Numbered from the stretch's first letter, positions 43,495 through 55,319 are shown. The stretch: DNA of 64,000 nucleotides from Excoecaria cochinchinensis (GCA_947683425.1 CANTUQ010000102.1:806001-870000); one strand, 5' to 3'. The notes: a model not told the origin generated them from the letters alone. Program-made: numbers and translations.

Positions 43495-44585
43495 TTCTTA
43501 CGGTATGATCTGCCATTACTAACCTTGAAATCTCTGCCAACTAAGTCAAACCCTGCTTGCTCCTCAGGCAACTACAGGGACCCTGAAACCTCCCAGGCAA
43601 ATGGTCTATAGTGGTTGAAAAATTCAAGGGGTTAGAATGATACATGAATGACGTGCAATGCATGACCGTGCTATGTAGATAGTCCTCAATGAATGAAAGG
43701 TCAATAGATTACAATGATGCGATGCATGAAAGGAAAAAATTGTACGTATGATGATATGCACATGTGAAAAATAATATGCAGACAAAAGGATACACACACA
43801 CAAAAAATGAAATGCATATGTATATATATATATTTTGTTTATTTTTTGACATGCATGAATGACAAGTGATGCATGAGCATGCTGTGCAGCATCCACAACC
43901 ACATGCAAGCAGATAAATCCTCCCAACCTTATCACTCCCACACGCGAGGTCGTGCGGTCTCTTCCTAGGTGGGCTTCATCCGAGGGTTAACAGGGAACCC
44001 ATCGGACACGTATAGTGCACGGTGGAAAACCGGCAGCATAACAGTCTTAATCTAACGGGCATTCGTATGGTTTTTGGCCATTACGTATTTAGGCAATCCA
44101 ATCAAGTTAAGGTGGGCTCACCGGGGCATGAAAGCCTTTGATAAAGGACCACTTAATTTGCTTGATTTTGCTTAATACGTGATAGCCCATATCACAAGCA
44201 TCGTATTAAGGAGCATACCACCTAGTGGAAGTTTCTATTTGCCATTACATGGGCTTTGGTCAATGTTGATTTTTTAGGTTACCCAAGCATGGTCTCTGCT
44301 AACGAGTCTAGCTCATCACGAGCATAACGACCGATCGGGTCTCCATTTGATATACCAAAAGGTACAAGGCTTGGGCTAGTGATTATCCTTGACACTTCCT
44401 TACAATAAGTGAAAGTAGTGTCATGCTTCGGGAACGCACCGAGGTATGAAGGGACCAACTAGCGTAATTCTAAGGCTCTAAGATGCAATGCGAATTTTCG
44501 AAAAGAGATAGAATTTTAAGTTTTAAAAACCCAATTATACATTTTAACCAAAGCAATTTCGGAGCAAAGCTTCAAACATAATGGT
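43495..44585 (-). other. TatB leader between primer site and gag
   Basis: No gene. Partly collinear with the TatA leader (5794 back to 4874): the CCCCGGTGAGCCCACC area, GGAACGCACC and a CATGCATGA-rich part. A short frame at 43624-43941 has no recognisable domain. Confidence 0.65.
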
Positions 44586-44603
44586 TCCCCAGTGGAGTCG
44601 CCA
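44586..44603 (-). other. Primer-binding site, tRNA-Arg type (TatB)
   Basis: Minus strand TGGCGACTCCACTGGGGA, one base after the LTR. It matches the remembered tRNA-Arg(ACG) 3' end over 18 nt without mismatch. Confidence 0.88.
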
Positions 44604-44783
44604 CTGTGGCGCGCGCCGAACCCAGTAAGGGCCCTCGAGGTGAATCCGCCTTTGAGATTCGAGAGACTAGTTCACATCTTTTGATCATGGGCACCATAAA
44701 GCATCATAGATGTATTCCTCCCAATAGGACATTGGGAAGAACCACCTAGCCTAATGGCACCTACAAGCATCTTTGAGGTATCA

Positions 44784-44794
44784 TGGAGTCGCCA
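44784..44794 (-). other. Primer-site core inside the TatB 5' LTR
   Basis: TGGCGACTCCA on the minus strand, about 180 nt upstream of the true primer site. Confidence 0.7.
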
Positions 44795-45796
44795 CCCAAT
44801 TCATAAGAAATTGGGAAAAGGTCTCTCACCTCTATTGGTCAAGACCAGAGATATGGTGTTCAGAACTCCACTCTTATTTATGCTTTGGTTAATTATAAGT
44901 GAGCTTTTAACTTCTTAAAATTATATCTCTCACCTCACGTGATTAATGCATTAAAAGTAAAAGCGCATCTCAAGCATCCAAAAGCGGTAAACGAAAAGCA
45001 ATAAATAAAGCGATAAATAAAGCGATAAAAGAAAGCGATAAATGAAAGCGATAAGCACACAATTACAAGAGAAATGGGGGCGAAATACAACCCTAATAAA
45101 AGGAGATTCAAAATGTAAACGGGGACGGAATACAATCCCCAAAATTAAATAACATTGCCCCAAAATTAATTACAAGGGCCCAAAAAGAAATGAACTTGAA
45201 TTTAAAACATTCACACAAGATCAAAATAAGAAAAGACATACATAAATTGGGGCATTATTTTAGGAACATTGGTTCCTTCACACTTGTTCGAAACTTAGGA
45301 ATATTGGTTCCTTCGCATTTATTTAAAGAGGGTTCGAAGAGCCATTTTGATTGTTGAGTGAAAACCGGGATGAGTGATCCCATTTTTAGAGATAGTTGAC
45401 TCTTCGTTTTAATTGTGATATTTTTTATTATTTGGCTAAAACAAGGGACATTGGTCCTAATTTTATTAGTAGAAATTCTAATTTAATTATAGAAATATTT
45501 TTGTGATTTTTTACCGCACACGTCCACAAATAAAACAATTATTTACAAATAAACACAGAACACATAAAGAGAGGGTTGAAAGGATCTCACCAAACTGAAG
45601 TACGTATCGCGACCCATCCGGGGAGTCACGGGGACACTCACATAACGCGACCCAAATTAAATTTCAGACAGAAAATAATATCAAAAACATTAGTAATAAT
45701 TCTAGAAATTAATCAAATAAGGACAAGATAATGGCAACAATAAAAATTATAGTGATGGTAACAACAAATAATCATGGCATAATAGGACTAATAAAA

Positions 45797-45857
45797 TAAT
45801 AATAATAATAATAATAACAATAATAATAATAGCACAATAGTAAGAATAAAAATAATG

Positions 45858-45955
<98 letters not shown>
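45797..45955. repeat. (AAT)n microsatellite
   Basis: Long AAT array with a short interruption near 45830-45860. The poly-Ile type frames across it are artefacts of the repeat. Confidence 0.95.
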
Positions 45956-45956
<1 letters not shown>

Positions 45957-46771
45957 GGGGGAATGATGGACGGCATCAGGGGGCTATAAAACCAAAAGAA
46001 AATCTTAAAAATTATAAAACCAAAAGAAAATCTTAAAAATGAAATAAAAGGCACAAGGGAAAACAAATGAAAAGGGAAGCAAACATGATACTAATAATAA
46101 TAATAATGATAACAGTTAATGAGCATGAAAATCAAAACAAAAAATGACATATTGATAGTGATGTTAACACATTAAAATGCTAATAAATAATAGAGGTGGT
46201 AATAATGGCAAAAATAATATTAACAACAATAAATAAAATACAAAAAAATAAATGAGAATGAGTCCAAAAATGTTTACCCTCAGAATTTTTAGATCGGAAA
46301 TAGGATGTCTCAATCCGTTCCCCTTATCGATTTTTGATGATAATAATATTCAAAACAAGTGTAAAAATCTGTGCTTTAAATAAATTAGTTCAAGAAAATA
46401 TTTTTGGTGGGATGAATAAGCTAAGAAAATTAATTTCTTTTACTCAAATCAAACCCAAGATTAAGTATTTTAGAGTAACAAAGACTAAAACTTGAGAAGA
46501 AAAACTTAAAGATTTTTGAAGAAGAATTTTAGAAGAAGAAGATGCTTCCTGGAGAGTGAAAAAAATGTTAGAGAGAAAAGCCAAAAAAATCCTTTGTAAA
46601 AAATGTTGCCGTCCCCCCAAATGAGCCCCAAAAACCCCTTTTTATTTTTGCCTTGGACAAAAATAGGAAGAGGACAAAGGGCTTTCATTTTTTGTTAACC
46701 CAAAATTGCATAAAAAAGTGAAAAACTGAAAAAAATCAGACTGGAAAAGAAGGAAAGAAGAAACAGAAAAG

Positions 46772-47037
46772 GCAGCGGAGACCGCGGCCAAAAGTGGCCG
46801 CGGGAAAGGGGAACAGCGCACGCCCACTGCTGCCGGGGCGCGCGCATCGCCCTTGCTGCGCGCGCGTTGCTGTGCGAGTCGCCCCCCCCCCCCCCCCCCC
46901 ACGGCGCGCAGGGGGGCGCGCGGTGCCCCTGCTGCCCACGCGTAAGGGGGCATGCGGCCGCGCGGGCGCCCCTGCATGCTGGGGTGGCCTGCCGTGCGGC
47001 CGCCCCTGCGTGCTTCCACAGGTGGCACTCGCGACCT
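46772..47037. repeat. GC-rich island in the TatB 5' LTR
   Basis: Counterpart of 17236-17550, with the same CCGCGGCC / GGCCGCGG hairpin near 46782-46803 and a run of about 18 C near 46881-46900. Followed by a T-tract at 47037-47052. Confidence 0.75.
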
Positions 47038-47260
47038 TTTTTTTTTTTTTTTAATAAAAGCCCTAAATGCACAAAATTAATATTTTCTACTCTATTTTAA
47101 TTTTTAATTTCTAAGATATATATTTTTAATTATTTTTCTAAAAAAATCATAATTTTGACGGGGAAATAATTGATTCGCACTATTCTCTCCGAAAATCGGT
47201 CTTTTATCTTCTTCATTGGGTAATTCTGATCTTGAACCGCCTCGGGACCCGGTATCTACA

Positions 47261-47265
47261 AAGAG
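47261..47265. repeat. Target-site duplication AAGAG, right side of TatB
   Basis: Matches 1694-1698. Confidence 0.9.
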
Positions 47266-47684
47266 GAAGAAGAAAAAAAGAACGAGAGAACGGGAAAGAG
47301 AGAGGGCAGATTTTCTGCCTTCTCTCTCCTTCTCTGTCTTCTTTTATACTCCTCCTATCCCCTTGCCACTTGTCATATTTCTATTGGTCCAATTTAGATA
47401 TTTATGTCAAATTCTCTTTTTAGTCCTCCAACTCCCATAACCTCATACATTGACACTCATAACTTACTAATCCATCACATTGGCCCACTTAATAAATTTT
47501 ATTCTTTCATTCAAGTCCAAAATACATACTTCACAAATTTTACCATTGGCCGCAGTTGCCGAAACTTTTACATTAATTCTTAAATTATCCAGTTAGCATA
47601 CCAAATACTTCACTTGCATAACTTTAGTCACCACCAATCCTCAATATGCTCAAATCCTTCTAGGGTACATTTCGTGTTGTTACA
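47266..47684 (-). mobile_element. TekF: right piece of an old Tekay-like LTR
   Basis: Collinear with the end of the TekG LTR (about 21700-22284): the TGCCACTTGTCATATTTC, ATTGGCC, TTGGCCGCAGTTGCCGAAAC and GGGTACATTTCGTGTTGTTACA landmarks. Ends at 47684. Confidence 0.85.
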
Positions 47685-47720
47685 ATTCTTCCCTCCTAAA
47701 AGAATTTCGTCCTTGAAATT
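47685..47720 (-). other. TekF polypurine tract and inverted repeat
   Basis: Minus strand AGGAGGGAAGAAT next to the LTR, preceded by an imperfect AATTTCAAGGACGAAATT. Same arrangement as in TekG, confirming orientation. Confidence 0.85.
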
Positions 47721-47820
47721 CACTTACATCTGAAAAATCCAAACGCTATACTCCAATTCACTAACATTCTCATACACTTCACTTTTCGCATACTCACTTG
47801 CTTTTACTTATTCTTGATAA
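47721..47820 (-). mobile_element. TekF interior remnant
   Basis: About 100 bp of AT-rich interior resembling the start of the TekG interior, then the similarity stops. No coding. The right border is approximate. Confidence 0.45.
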
Positions 47821-48003
47821 CTTCAATTTAGTATTTAGTTTTTTTAGTATTTTCGTATGATTTTTGGGTTTTTAGTTGTGTTTATTGTTAAGTCGTGATT
47901 ACTTTTGGTTAATTTTGTCCATTGTAGTTAAATTAGTTTTTTATGCATTTTGGGGAGCATTTTAATAGAGTTTGAATTGTGATTGCAGGAATTTTTAGGT
48001 ACC
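47821..48003. other. Unassigned AT-rich sequence before the hairpin repeats
   Basis: Reads like transcribed LTR or leader sequence (GTGATTGCAGGAATTTTTAGG), but I cannot assign it to a family. Confidence 0.3.
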
Positions 48004-48440
48004 TCACAGTCACAACCAAATGGTTGTGACCATGACATATGAATTGAGCAAAGGGCAGAATTCTGGTCATACCTACCTCACGGTCACAACTAAATTATTG
48101 TGACCATGACATGTGAAGTTATCCGATAGATTGCATCGAGTAGGAATCTCACGGTGGCAACACTTTTGGTTGTCACCGTGACATGCAATTTTGCAAAGCA
48201 GAATCAAAGGCTGAGGTACCTCACAGTGGCAACAAAAGTCATTGCCACCGTGACATAAAGAATTTCCAAACAATAGCTGAAGTTGAGCATCTCACGGTGG
48301 CAATAAAGTTGGTTGCCACCGTGACCCCCCTCTTGTGCATCCAGCAGATCCTTTCCTTCGACAGCCTCACGGTGACAACAATTTGGTTGCCACCCTGACC
48401 CATGATGCCTCACGGTGGCAAGCACTTCATTGCCACCCAC
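48004..48440. repeat. Array of about seven dispersed hairpins (CACGGTGGCAAC type)
   Basis: Units of 30-36 bp separated by 15-35 bp of unrelated spacer. The first is GTCACAACCA / TGGTTGTGAC (48009-48018, 48021-48030). Later ones have GGTGGCAA / TTGCCACC. Both arms change together between units. The spacers differ in sequence and length, so it is not a simple tandem repeat and not a CRISPR array. Confidence 0.85.
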
Positions 48441-48855
48441 TCTAGAATATAACATTATACTTGAAGAGGGTGGAGACCCCGCGATGATACATACTCTAAA
48501 AAATAAAAGCTCAAGTATCCACAATAATAGTAAGGGCAATGTTAAGCGGGATAAAGCACAAATCACAAAAATGAATCAAAGGCACTATTCTAATTTGGGA
48601 AGATCCTTGTCTTGGGTCCTTAAGAGGCTAATGAAGGAGGAGATGTTACAGCAATTACCGGTTAGGCCCGCCAGAAACCAAGGACAACCCAACCATAAGG
48701 CGGATCAGTATTGTGCCTTCCACTAGCACATCAAGCATTTGACATATCATTATCAGACTTTGAGGGATTGGGTTCAAGACCTCATTAATGCTAAGTGGAA
48801 AAAGAAGATAGCTCCTAAGGATGACAATGAGATATCAACTACAACATCTGTGTTG
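48441..48855 (+). pseudogene. TatC partial gag
   Basis: Plus strand. NQRHYSNLGRSLSWVLKRLMKEE and a knuckle CAFH-stop-HIKHLTYHY correspond to TatA NQRYFSNLG-type sequence and CAFHQHTGHLTDEC. The rest runs VQDLINAK then directly KIAPKDDNE, the start of the pre-RT linker. Capsid, protease and G-patch are absent. The frame is interrupted by a stop in the knuckle and by the soloH insertion. Most similar to the second gag of TatB. Confidence 0.75.
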
Positions 48856-48860
48856 GCGGG
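48856..48860. repeat. Target-site duplication GCGGG, left side of soloH
   Basis: Repeated at 51468-51472. Removing the insertion joins TSVLAG to VEDASYLH in frame, continuous with the TatC reading. Confidence 0.9.
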
Positions 48861-51467
48861 TGTAATGGTCAGAATTGTACCCTAGTTGTAATTGGTCTAG
48901 TTTGGGATGGATCTGTGATCAAACATGTAGGATTGGACTTAATTGTAACTAAAGAGGGACCTAATTGAAAAGATAAAAAGTAGTTAAGTGGCCAAATTGA
49001 GATTTCACATGATTAAGCTAATGGTGAGTTAGTGGCTTTTGATGGAGGATTAATTAGTGTGTAGGTGGAGATTAAATAAAGTAACCAAGCGACAGAAATT
49101 ATATTGGGAACCAGGTGGCTTTATGAGGAGTTGTCACCTCATCTTTGTGCAATGTTTAAGGGGAAAGAGGTAAACTTTCAGTTTCGCATTCTACCATTTT
49201 TTGTGTGTTGCTCTCTTCTTTCTTTTCCGTGAGTGAGGTTTGAGAGGGTGCTAAGCATGTTACATGCATATGGTTAAGTAAATCAAGAATTAAGTGCTAA
49301 ATTTGAAAGGTAAGTGATTAAGTAATTGATACTCTTATCTTCTAATCATTCTTTCTTGGCTTTGGATTGATTTGAATTGGGAATTGATGGATTGTGTTTA
49401 TCCTGGAATTAGACTGGTTTTGGTAGTTGAAGAGGTGCAGAAAGATAAGGGAAAGGCCAAAGTTGGAGAGCCGCGTGCTCAACGAAAGTAGGAGCGTAGG
49501 CGACGAGGTTTGGGAACTAACCCTAATAGTGTATTTTGTATAATTTGTGCTTGCTTGAATGGAAATTGGCATGAACTATATGTATATCTGGAACTCTAGG
49601 CATCGAGCATGAATTTTGTGCAATATTAAGTGAAGAGATTGGTGTTGTATTATGCTATTTGATGAAAATGTTAAAGAATGAGCATGATGTGTATGTGATG
49701 AAAATGAGTATTATTTGTGTAAATGAATGGAAATGGCAAGGTGGAAACCAGGTATGTGCCAATCGTGTATGTTGTAGATGAGTTGGGTTGATTGCTAAAA
49801 GTGAAAATGAGATTTGAAGTCTTAAAAGTTAAAGAAGAATTGGATTGTGCTTCTGGCAAAGCACATCTGTGTTATAGTGTTTTTGCATAGGTCACGGTGG
49901 CAACCAAATTGGTTGTGACCGTGAGATATGCATGGATTCAATTATGCTTAAGTGAATTTGTATATCACGGTGACAACCAAAATGGTTGTGACCGTGAGAT
50001 ACCCAGGTTTACATTCTGTTTGCAAGTTGGAGGTATGTCATGGTGGCAACCAAAATGGTTGTGACCGTGAGGTACCCTAGTGTTGCATTCTGTTCGTGAG
50101 TTTGTTATATATTATGGTGGCAACCAAATTGGTTGTGACCGTGACCTACCACAGATTACATTCTGTTTCGTGGACTTCAATATGTCACGATGGCAACCAA
50201 ATTGGTTGTGACCGTGACGTACCCTGTTTTGGCAATATAACCCTAATGTGTTTGGACTTTCAAATGGTTAGGCTTTAAGCTCAAATGGAGGCCATTATGG
50301 GTAAGCATTATGTGTGTGTTAAATAATGTATATTTGCATACGAACATGATGATTCTTGAATCTAATCAAGTATGTGATCAATAGGAAACATAATGTGTAT
50401 ACAAATGAAGTTAATAGTTATGCGTTGAAAAGCATGTGTAAAGTAAATGTGATGATGGTGAACGACATATGTGATGCGAAGATTGATCAACGTGAAATGG
50501 ATAACGTGACTAAATAACTTAAGCCTGCGAGTCAAGTAGTGGATAGATAGGCATGCCTATAGGGTCAAAGTGCTGCAGCCCAATGCATTCAATGTGTCTG
50601 ATTCCTTGGGAATCATAATGCTAAAACAATGCGTATAATCCTTGCTGGATTCTATTACATGTGGAATGATATTATGTACCTGAGGGCACCAATGCGTAAA
50701 TAAGATTTCAAAGTGATTTTAGTACCTCGGTGGTACCAATACGAAACCCGCTATACGTGTCTTTGAATTGCAGGCAATTTAACAAATGGAAATGGCAATT
50801 AAGCAATCATTATGTATGCTATAATCTGGAATTATGTGATTGTACTGAATAATGTTCATGTGTAAGTATTTTAGAGGACTATGCTATATTTATTATGATA
50901 CCTGAAGTTACAATAATAAGCTAAACATGACCTTGTGCATGTAGTAGGTGATATTACTATTTGTATGTTATGTTACTTGTTGTATATGTGTTCCCCACTA
51001 AGCGTTATCGCTTAGCATAGGTTTACTCTAATCCGTGTAGGTACGGACGAGAGGAAATTGAAGGACGCTCCCGCATAGCAACGGTCAACATTAGGAGTGT
51101 TACTGGTATAGGTTATGGGGATTGTTGTTATGGGAATTTTGTACAATCTTGTCCATGTTTTGTATAACCATGTATAAGTTTATGTAACCAAAATGTGTAC
51201 AAGTCTGTAAGGCATGTAATAACTTAATGACTAAGTAAGTTAACTTAAGGACTATATAAGCACGCTTCGTAAGTGTATGTTTAGGGTGACTGGTTCATGG
51301 ATAAATGGTATGAAATGCGTGGTGTATGTATGTGAAACAAAGAAATTTTATTGTAGAGGCTTTAATAAGAGTTTGTTAGTAAGTATGCGCATGTGTTTCA
51401 TGTGTGTGTACGGCCATTCCTGACTAGATTAGCTGAGCTAGTCTGACAGTTGGGAATGGGCGTCACA
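48861..51467 (+). mobile_element. soloH: solo LTR of a Tekay-like family
   Basis: 2607 bp from TGTAATGGTCAGAATTG to GGGCGTCACA, flanked by GCGGG. No interior, primer site or coding. Orientation was taken from CCCCACTAAGCGTTATCGCTTAGC followed by GTGTAGGTACG (near 50995-51050), which parallels the minus-strand TekG LTR. It contains five hairpin units at the position where TekG has its TCGCGA cluster. Formed by LTR-LTR recombination of a full element. Confidence 0.9.
49885..50215. repeat. Five hairpin units in soloH
   Basis: Units of the type TCACGGTGGCAACC / GGTTGTGACCGTGA, about 65 bp apart (49890, 49964, 50036, 50113 and 50185 approximately). Same word family as the units at 48004-48440, although the surrounding sequence differs. 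Confidence 0.88.
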
Positions 51468-51472
51468 GCGGG
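51468..51472. repeat. Target-site duplication GCGGG, right side of soloH
   Basis: Matches 48856-48860. Confidence 0.9.
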
Positions 51473-52060
51473 GGTGGAAGATGCTAGCTATTTACATGTT
51501 ATTTTTATTTTTGAACTATTTAATAGTGACATTTTTAATTTCGGTTTCATTAATAAGATGAACATTTTTGTTTACTTGTGTGATGTCTCTAATGATTTCA
51601 CTATGCATAATTATGATCATGATTCATTTCTATTTGACATTGATTCAACTGATGCTATTCCATTTAGTCTGAGAACTTTGGAAAACCCAAAGGAAATCTT
51701 GATAGCATATAATGTAACTCCTGAAGAGAGGTTAAAATTTGAGAGAATTTTGAAAAAAAAGTATGAAAAAGTCTTTGCCTAGACTTAAGAAGACATGCTA
51801 GGAGATGATCGTGAAGTCACCGAACATGCTATCCCGACATACCCCGATCATGGACTGGTTAAGTAGAAGCTCAGAAGACTCAGGCCAGAAAGGGTAGAAA
51901 AGGTTAAAGAAGAGATCCACAAGCTGAAACGAGGCCAAATTTCTTATCGAAGTACAACACCCGACTTGGTTGGTCAATGTTGTCCCAATAGTCAAGAAGA
52001 GAAGTGCGTGTATGTGTAAACTATCAGGATTTAAACAAAGCTTATCCAAAAAAAAAAACA
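51473..52060 (+). pseudogene. TatC pre-RT linker and RT N-terminal remnant
   Basis: IFIFELFNSDIF, NIFVYLCDVSNDF and LENPKEILIAYNVTPEER match the TatA linker (FAYLCDVSDDF, LENPKEILLASDITPEER). Then KYEKVFA-stop and a frameshifted RT N-terminus follow (LRRLRPE, KVKEEIHK). The match ends at a DLNKAYPK equivalent near 52045, followed by an A-rich filler. RT palm with YVDD, RNase H and the integrase N-terminus are deleted. Confidence 0.85.
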
Positions 52061-52094
52061 AAAGAAAGGAAGGAAAAAAATGGATATGTGGATA

Positions 52095-52790
52095 TGGCCA
52101 AGGTCATTAAAAATAATTTGATACGGTCTCCCACACCACGTTGTGTCTGATAAGAGGGTGCAGTTTATGGCTGAAACTAGGAAGCGACTTCAAAAGTATG
52201 ACATCAAGCATCATAAATCCTCTCTATATCGCCCTCAAGCTAATGGGGCAGTTGAGGCAGCTAGCAAGAACATCAAGAAGATCTTGGCCAAGATGGTTCA
52301 GAACTACAAGGATTGGGCAGAGAAGTTGCCTTTTGCACTCTGGGGCTATAGAACCATCATCAGAACCTTTACGAGAGCCACGCCTTATTCCTTAGTGTAT
52401 GGGACGAAAGCAGTATCACCTATTGAAGTGGAGCTCAAGTCTTTAACGGTAGTCATGGAAGCTCAGATTTCGAAAGCTGATTGGGCATAGCAGCGGTTGC
52501 AGCAGTTGAACATGTTAGACAAGAATAGGTTGCAGGCTTATTACCACAACCAGAGCTATCAAAGGAGACTTGCTAGGTCATTTGATCCATTAAAGGAGGG
52601 TGACTTGGTCTTTAAGCAAATGAGACTATGTGTTTCAGACATACGAGGTAAATTCAGGCCAATGTAGGAAGGTCAATTCGTTCTCAAGAAGTTGCTATCC
52701 AAGGAAGCAGCGATTCTAACTGATAGCGATGGAAACGAGTTCAAAGAACCGGTCAACATTGACAGACTTAAAAGGTTCCATGGCCAAAGA
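52095..52790 (+). pseudogene. TatC integrase core to C-terminus, broken
   Basis: Begins DMAKVIKNNLI, then YGLPHHVVSDKRVQFMAET and a long part close to TatA (HKSSLYRPQANGAVEAASKN, KMVQNYKDWAEKLPFALWG). The D and E of the DDE triad at these positions are still visible (VSDK, VEAA). Stops and frameshifts follow after ADWA. Ends with VNIDRLKRFHG at 52784. The first catalytic Asp is in the deleted part. Confidence 0.87.
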
Positions 52791-54289
52791 CTAAAAAGAT
52801 CAAAAGAAGAGAATAAAAGCCTCGCGAGTCAAAGACCGAAAAAAAGGCGACCTTGCTAAAACTGGGCGCCTCGTTAGGGTAAAAACCAACAAAAGGCACC
52901 TTGGGCAAAAATTCAAGGCTCGAGAGACAATTTCCAATGAAGAAAACACGGAAGGGCTGGTTGGAGACAGGAGTTTTCATGCTTGCAAGATCTCCTCTGA
53001 GATTAAATGTAATTTTGCATTTTGAATCTATGTTGAATAGTGATCATCTGTGGAGAAATGATGCTAAAATGTACACAATCTTTGGAAATATATAAAACAA
53101 AGGCAATTCAATTTATATGTTAATTATTTTCTTGTTCTTTTATAAAAAGAAAACATCGTTCATTATTGAATGCATTAAATCTAATGACTAAGCTCTGCTA
53201 CTGCTCTCGTTGGCCAGATGCCTAAGTCGATATGTCCTATTATCAACTGCATAACTAAGCACCCATCTCTTGTATGCACTAGTTGAAGTAGAGGAACAAT
53301 CCCCGATAAAGGGTATGACAATCTTCACCAGCAGTTGTGCCTCGAGACAATGGTATCTAGAACTAAATCTGAAGATAAGATGCCGCCCTGAAAAGATAAA
53401 GGGTGCCTCACGATATCTTGAGTCCCTCTGAACTGTTAGGTACATTAGGCCGTAATATAAAAGGTAGCCTCATGAAGCCCACACAATGGGATGCACCTAG
53501 AAAAACCATCTAGAGTCATAGCAAAAAGGGGGAGCTAGGAGCATATGAAGTTGATATCCTCATCTACCACCTCGCCCAATCTAGCAGCATCTTCATCCAA
53601 AGATGTAAACGAATACAACCGCTGCCGAGAAAGTAAATGTCTCAGTGAATAACAGTTGATCACCCTAGGAGGTGGTTCTGATAGTAGCTTTAGCTTTTCT
53701 TATAGCCACACCTGAAAGACATGAGGGAAAAAAAAAAAGAAAAAAAAAGGCTGTTAGAGATAAAAACTGTAACTGTCTCTCTAAGCAAAAGTTAGGCCAA
53801 AGGGCAGGGGTGAAAACCTAAAAATAGGTATTCTATCCTACGAGAAAAAAATAAAATTAATTAAAGCCGCTGGAGTGGGTATGGTCCATTCCAGGCAAAA
53901 ATTAGGCACAGAGTTATGTGAAAATCCCCAAAGGGACGCATTTCCCGCAAAGAAAAGCTAGTGCAAAAATCCACAAGGGACGCACTACCTTTAATAAATG
54001 ACTTCCAATACCCAAAGCGATAAGGCGGTCCGAATAATTCCCTTCAGGTAAATAGTGCATAATGCAGGACATGAATCAGAGTACTGGGGGCAAAACACTG
54101 TACAACTCATAGCAAAAGGTTCATGCTCGTTGACCAGGGGGCAAAGATGCACACCGGACGGTTCTTTATGAAAAGTTTATGGGACAGGGTTCCTAAGCCA
54201 AGATGATACTCTTCTAGATCCTTAGAGGCATCAGACAGTATGAGCAGTACCCTCAACGAATCCCTTAACCACCTAGGATGTGGTCTATC
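52791..54289 (+). other. TatC 3' UTR, conserved block
   Basis: Collinear with TatA 12113-13050. Modules GACCGAAAAAAAGGCGACC and AACCAACAAAAGGCACC (52830-52920), then GTTAGAGATAAAAACTGTAA to GGGACGCACTACCTTTAAT (53752-53998), and GACCAGGGGGCAAAGATGCA (54132). A middle part (about 53160-53720) has no counterpart in TatA that I can see. No gene. Confidence 0.6.
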
Positions 54290-54660
54290 CATTTTTGCAT
54301 TTCACGTGCATCTCGCATATACAATCTTTTGCATATCTCGTTGCATAACTTTACATATGCATAGCCTTTCACGATGCCCAATATGCATTCAAACATGCAT
54401 GAACTTTGTATATATCTTACATATGTAATTCTTTGTGCACACCTAGTGTACATAATTTATGTATACATGTAACACATAATTCTTTGCACATGTTTAGCAT
54501 GCATATCACATGCATTCAATACTTTACACATACAGTTCTGTACACATAATTTTTATACATAATTCTTTGCATATCATTGTGTATATATTTAACACACATC
54601 ATTCCATATGCACACACAATCTTTTGTATACATTGCTGTGTACATAACTTTGAGGGAAAG
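54290..54660 (+). repeat. CATA/TGCA-rich low-complexity stretch
   Basis: Repeated ATGCATA, ACACATA and TTCTTTGCA words. TatA has a short equivalent near 13065-13145, so this is an expanded 3' UTR segment. Confidence 0.65.
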
Positions 54661-55319
54661 GTCCAAATATACCTCATGCGCAAAGATGATCCAAGAGATA
54701 GATTTAGCTCAACATTGACGGCCACTATATTCAACATAAAATCATATAGATCTGTGTTGAGGAGAAACACCGAGAAGTGCAAGCCCATTCAGGCACACCA
54801 TGCTGAGGGCAATCAAGAATCATGCAAACCTATAAAAAAGACCTTTTGAGAAGTTGGACTACCCATATGTACCTTAGTTGCTGGTAATTATGTACAACTT
54901 CAGCTCAACGTCAGCACTTATCCAGACTAGACAATTAGGTAAAGATGAAGTTCTCACGAAAAAGGAATCTCCCAGACTCGTGCCAAAGAGGACATTTAAA
55001 AGAACAAGCCTATTGACACACACCATGCTGGGGGCAATCAGGTAAGTTCCTTTATCATAAAATTTAAAGGTTGGAAAAAACACTTAAAATGTAAGGTTCA
55101 CTGAAGTGCAGATTCAAGATCTATCCAAAAATTGCAAAAATGCAGAATGCACCCGAGGTGTAAATTCACATGAAAAAAATATCTCAGTTGTAAAGATTTT
55201 TAAAAAAAAATTGAGACTTTTTTAAAAAAAAATCACAAAAAATCAGGGGCAAAATCCTCTTAAAAAACACAGAAAATTCTAAAATCTGTCCGCCTAGATA
55301 TAAGCATCGAGACGACAAA
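54661..55319 (+). other. TatC 3' UTR, unassigned part
   Basis: AT-rich, no recognisable gene. An imperfect local repeat is present: CAGGCACACCATGCTGAGGG near 54790 and TGACACACACCATGCTGGGG near 55013. Confidence 0.45.

Larger units (their letters stand above)
44605..47260 (-). mobile_element. TatB 5' LTR
   Basis: 2656 bp. Plus-strand start TGTGGCGCGCGCCGAACCC and end GGGACCCGGTATCTACA. It is the uninterrupted version of the split 3' LTR and shows the empty site for TatA near 45513-45525. Holds the AAT microsatellite, a GC island and the palindromic boxes. Confidence 0.95.

Noticed and set aside
46881..46900. Poly-C tract (and poly-G at 63463) as G-quadruplex elements
   Set aside because: Single uninterrupted runs of uncertain length, possibly sequencing artefacts; no conserved counterpart in sister LTRs.
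48004..50215. Repeat-spacer pattern suggestive of CRISPR
   Set aside because: Plant sequence; the units vary, are full hairpins, the spacers are irregular and no cas genes exist.
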